A DNA stretch of 58,350 nucleotides from Bacillus paramycoides (lineage in GTDB: Bacteria; Bacillota; Bacilli; Bacillales; Bacillaceae_G): assembly GCF_001884235.1 (NCBI RefSeq), contig NZ_MAOI01000029.1:1-58350 (forward strand). The letters run 5' to 3'. Made by a program: the position numbers and the translations under genes. Positions within the stretch are counted from its first letter, which is position 1. The number at the start of each line of letters is the position of its first letter. This document shows positions 58,309 to 58,350 of this stretch, piece after piece. The notes beneath the pieces are model-generated. The model worked only from the letters and a program-made list of their open reading frames with translations, was not told the origin of the DNA and did no database searches.

Positions 58309-58350
58309 GCTTGGCGACGTCCTACTCTCACAGGGACAAGGTCCCAACTA
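58309..58350 (-). rRNA. rrf: 5S ribosomal RNA, 3' end (partial)
   Basis: Minus strand TAGTTGGGACCTTGTCCC ... GAGTAGGACGTCGCCAAGC matches the 3' third of Bacillus 5S rRNA. The gene continues beyond the window. It is the last gene of an upstream rRNA operon in the same direction as the genes that follow. Confidence 0.93.

Overview
The window is a chromosomal segment of a low-GC, endospore-forming Bacillus. Protein sequences and gene order point to the Bacillus cereus group: RpoB, RpoC, EF-G and EF-Tu read like those of B. cereus/B. anthracis, and the germination and sporulation genes gerD, kbaA, cwlD and pdaB lie next to the ribosomal cluster. The species cannot be fixed from this text alone. 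Almost every gene is on the minus strand, so the biological order runs from right (58350) to left (1).

In transcription order the window opens with the 3' end of a 5S rRNA and its terminator (58350-58274). The CtsR-controlled stress operon follows (ctsR-mcsA-mcsB-clpC), then radA, disA, yacL, ispD, ispF and gltX. A cysteine-type T-box leader precedes cysE-cysS, which continue into mrnC, rlmB, rae1 and sigH. Next come rpmG-secE, nusG, rplK-rplA, rplJ-rplL (with an L10 leader), ybxB, rpoB-rpoC, rplGB, and the str operon (rpsL-rpsG-fusA-tuf).

Two tandem promoters then start the long S10-spc-alpha run, from rpsJ (24543) through secY, adk, map, infA and rpoA to rplQ (9854). It is followed by the ECF transporter module ecfA1-ecfA2-ecfT, truA, and rplM-rpsI behind an L13 leader. 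The last part holds ybaK, cwlD, salA, gerD (+), kbaA, pdaB (+), one unrecognised small ORF, and the tandem promoters, boxA and leader of another rRNA operon, whose 16S gene begins just beyond base 1.

The segment is therefore a block of ribosome, RNA polymerase and translation-factor genes bracketed by two co-directional rRNA operons. Stress-proteolysis, cell-wall/isoprenoid and sporulation genes are woven in. I see no mobile element, CRISPR array, phage or toxin-antitoxin module, and no broken gene. Many gene starts were moved downstream from the longest open frame, using Shine-Dalgarno position and known family N-termini. Three short genes (rpmJ, secE, rpmG) were found by reading the sequence directly.

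I do not see a new multi-gene system. The parts worth a second look are regulatory: a hairpin between the Shine-Dalgarno sequence and AUG of nusG, with terminators on both sides of that gene; an attenuator-like rpoB leader; a dyad over an S10 promoter -10; and similar hairpins in two str-operon spacers.
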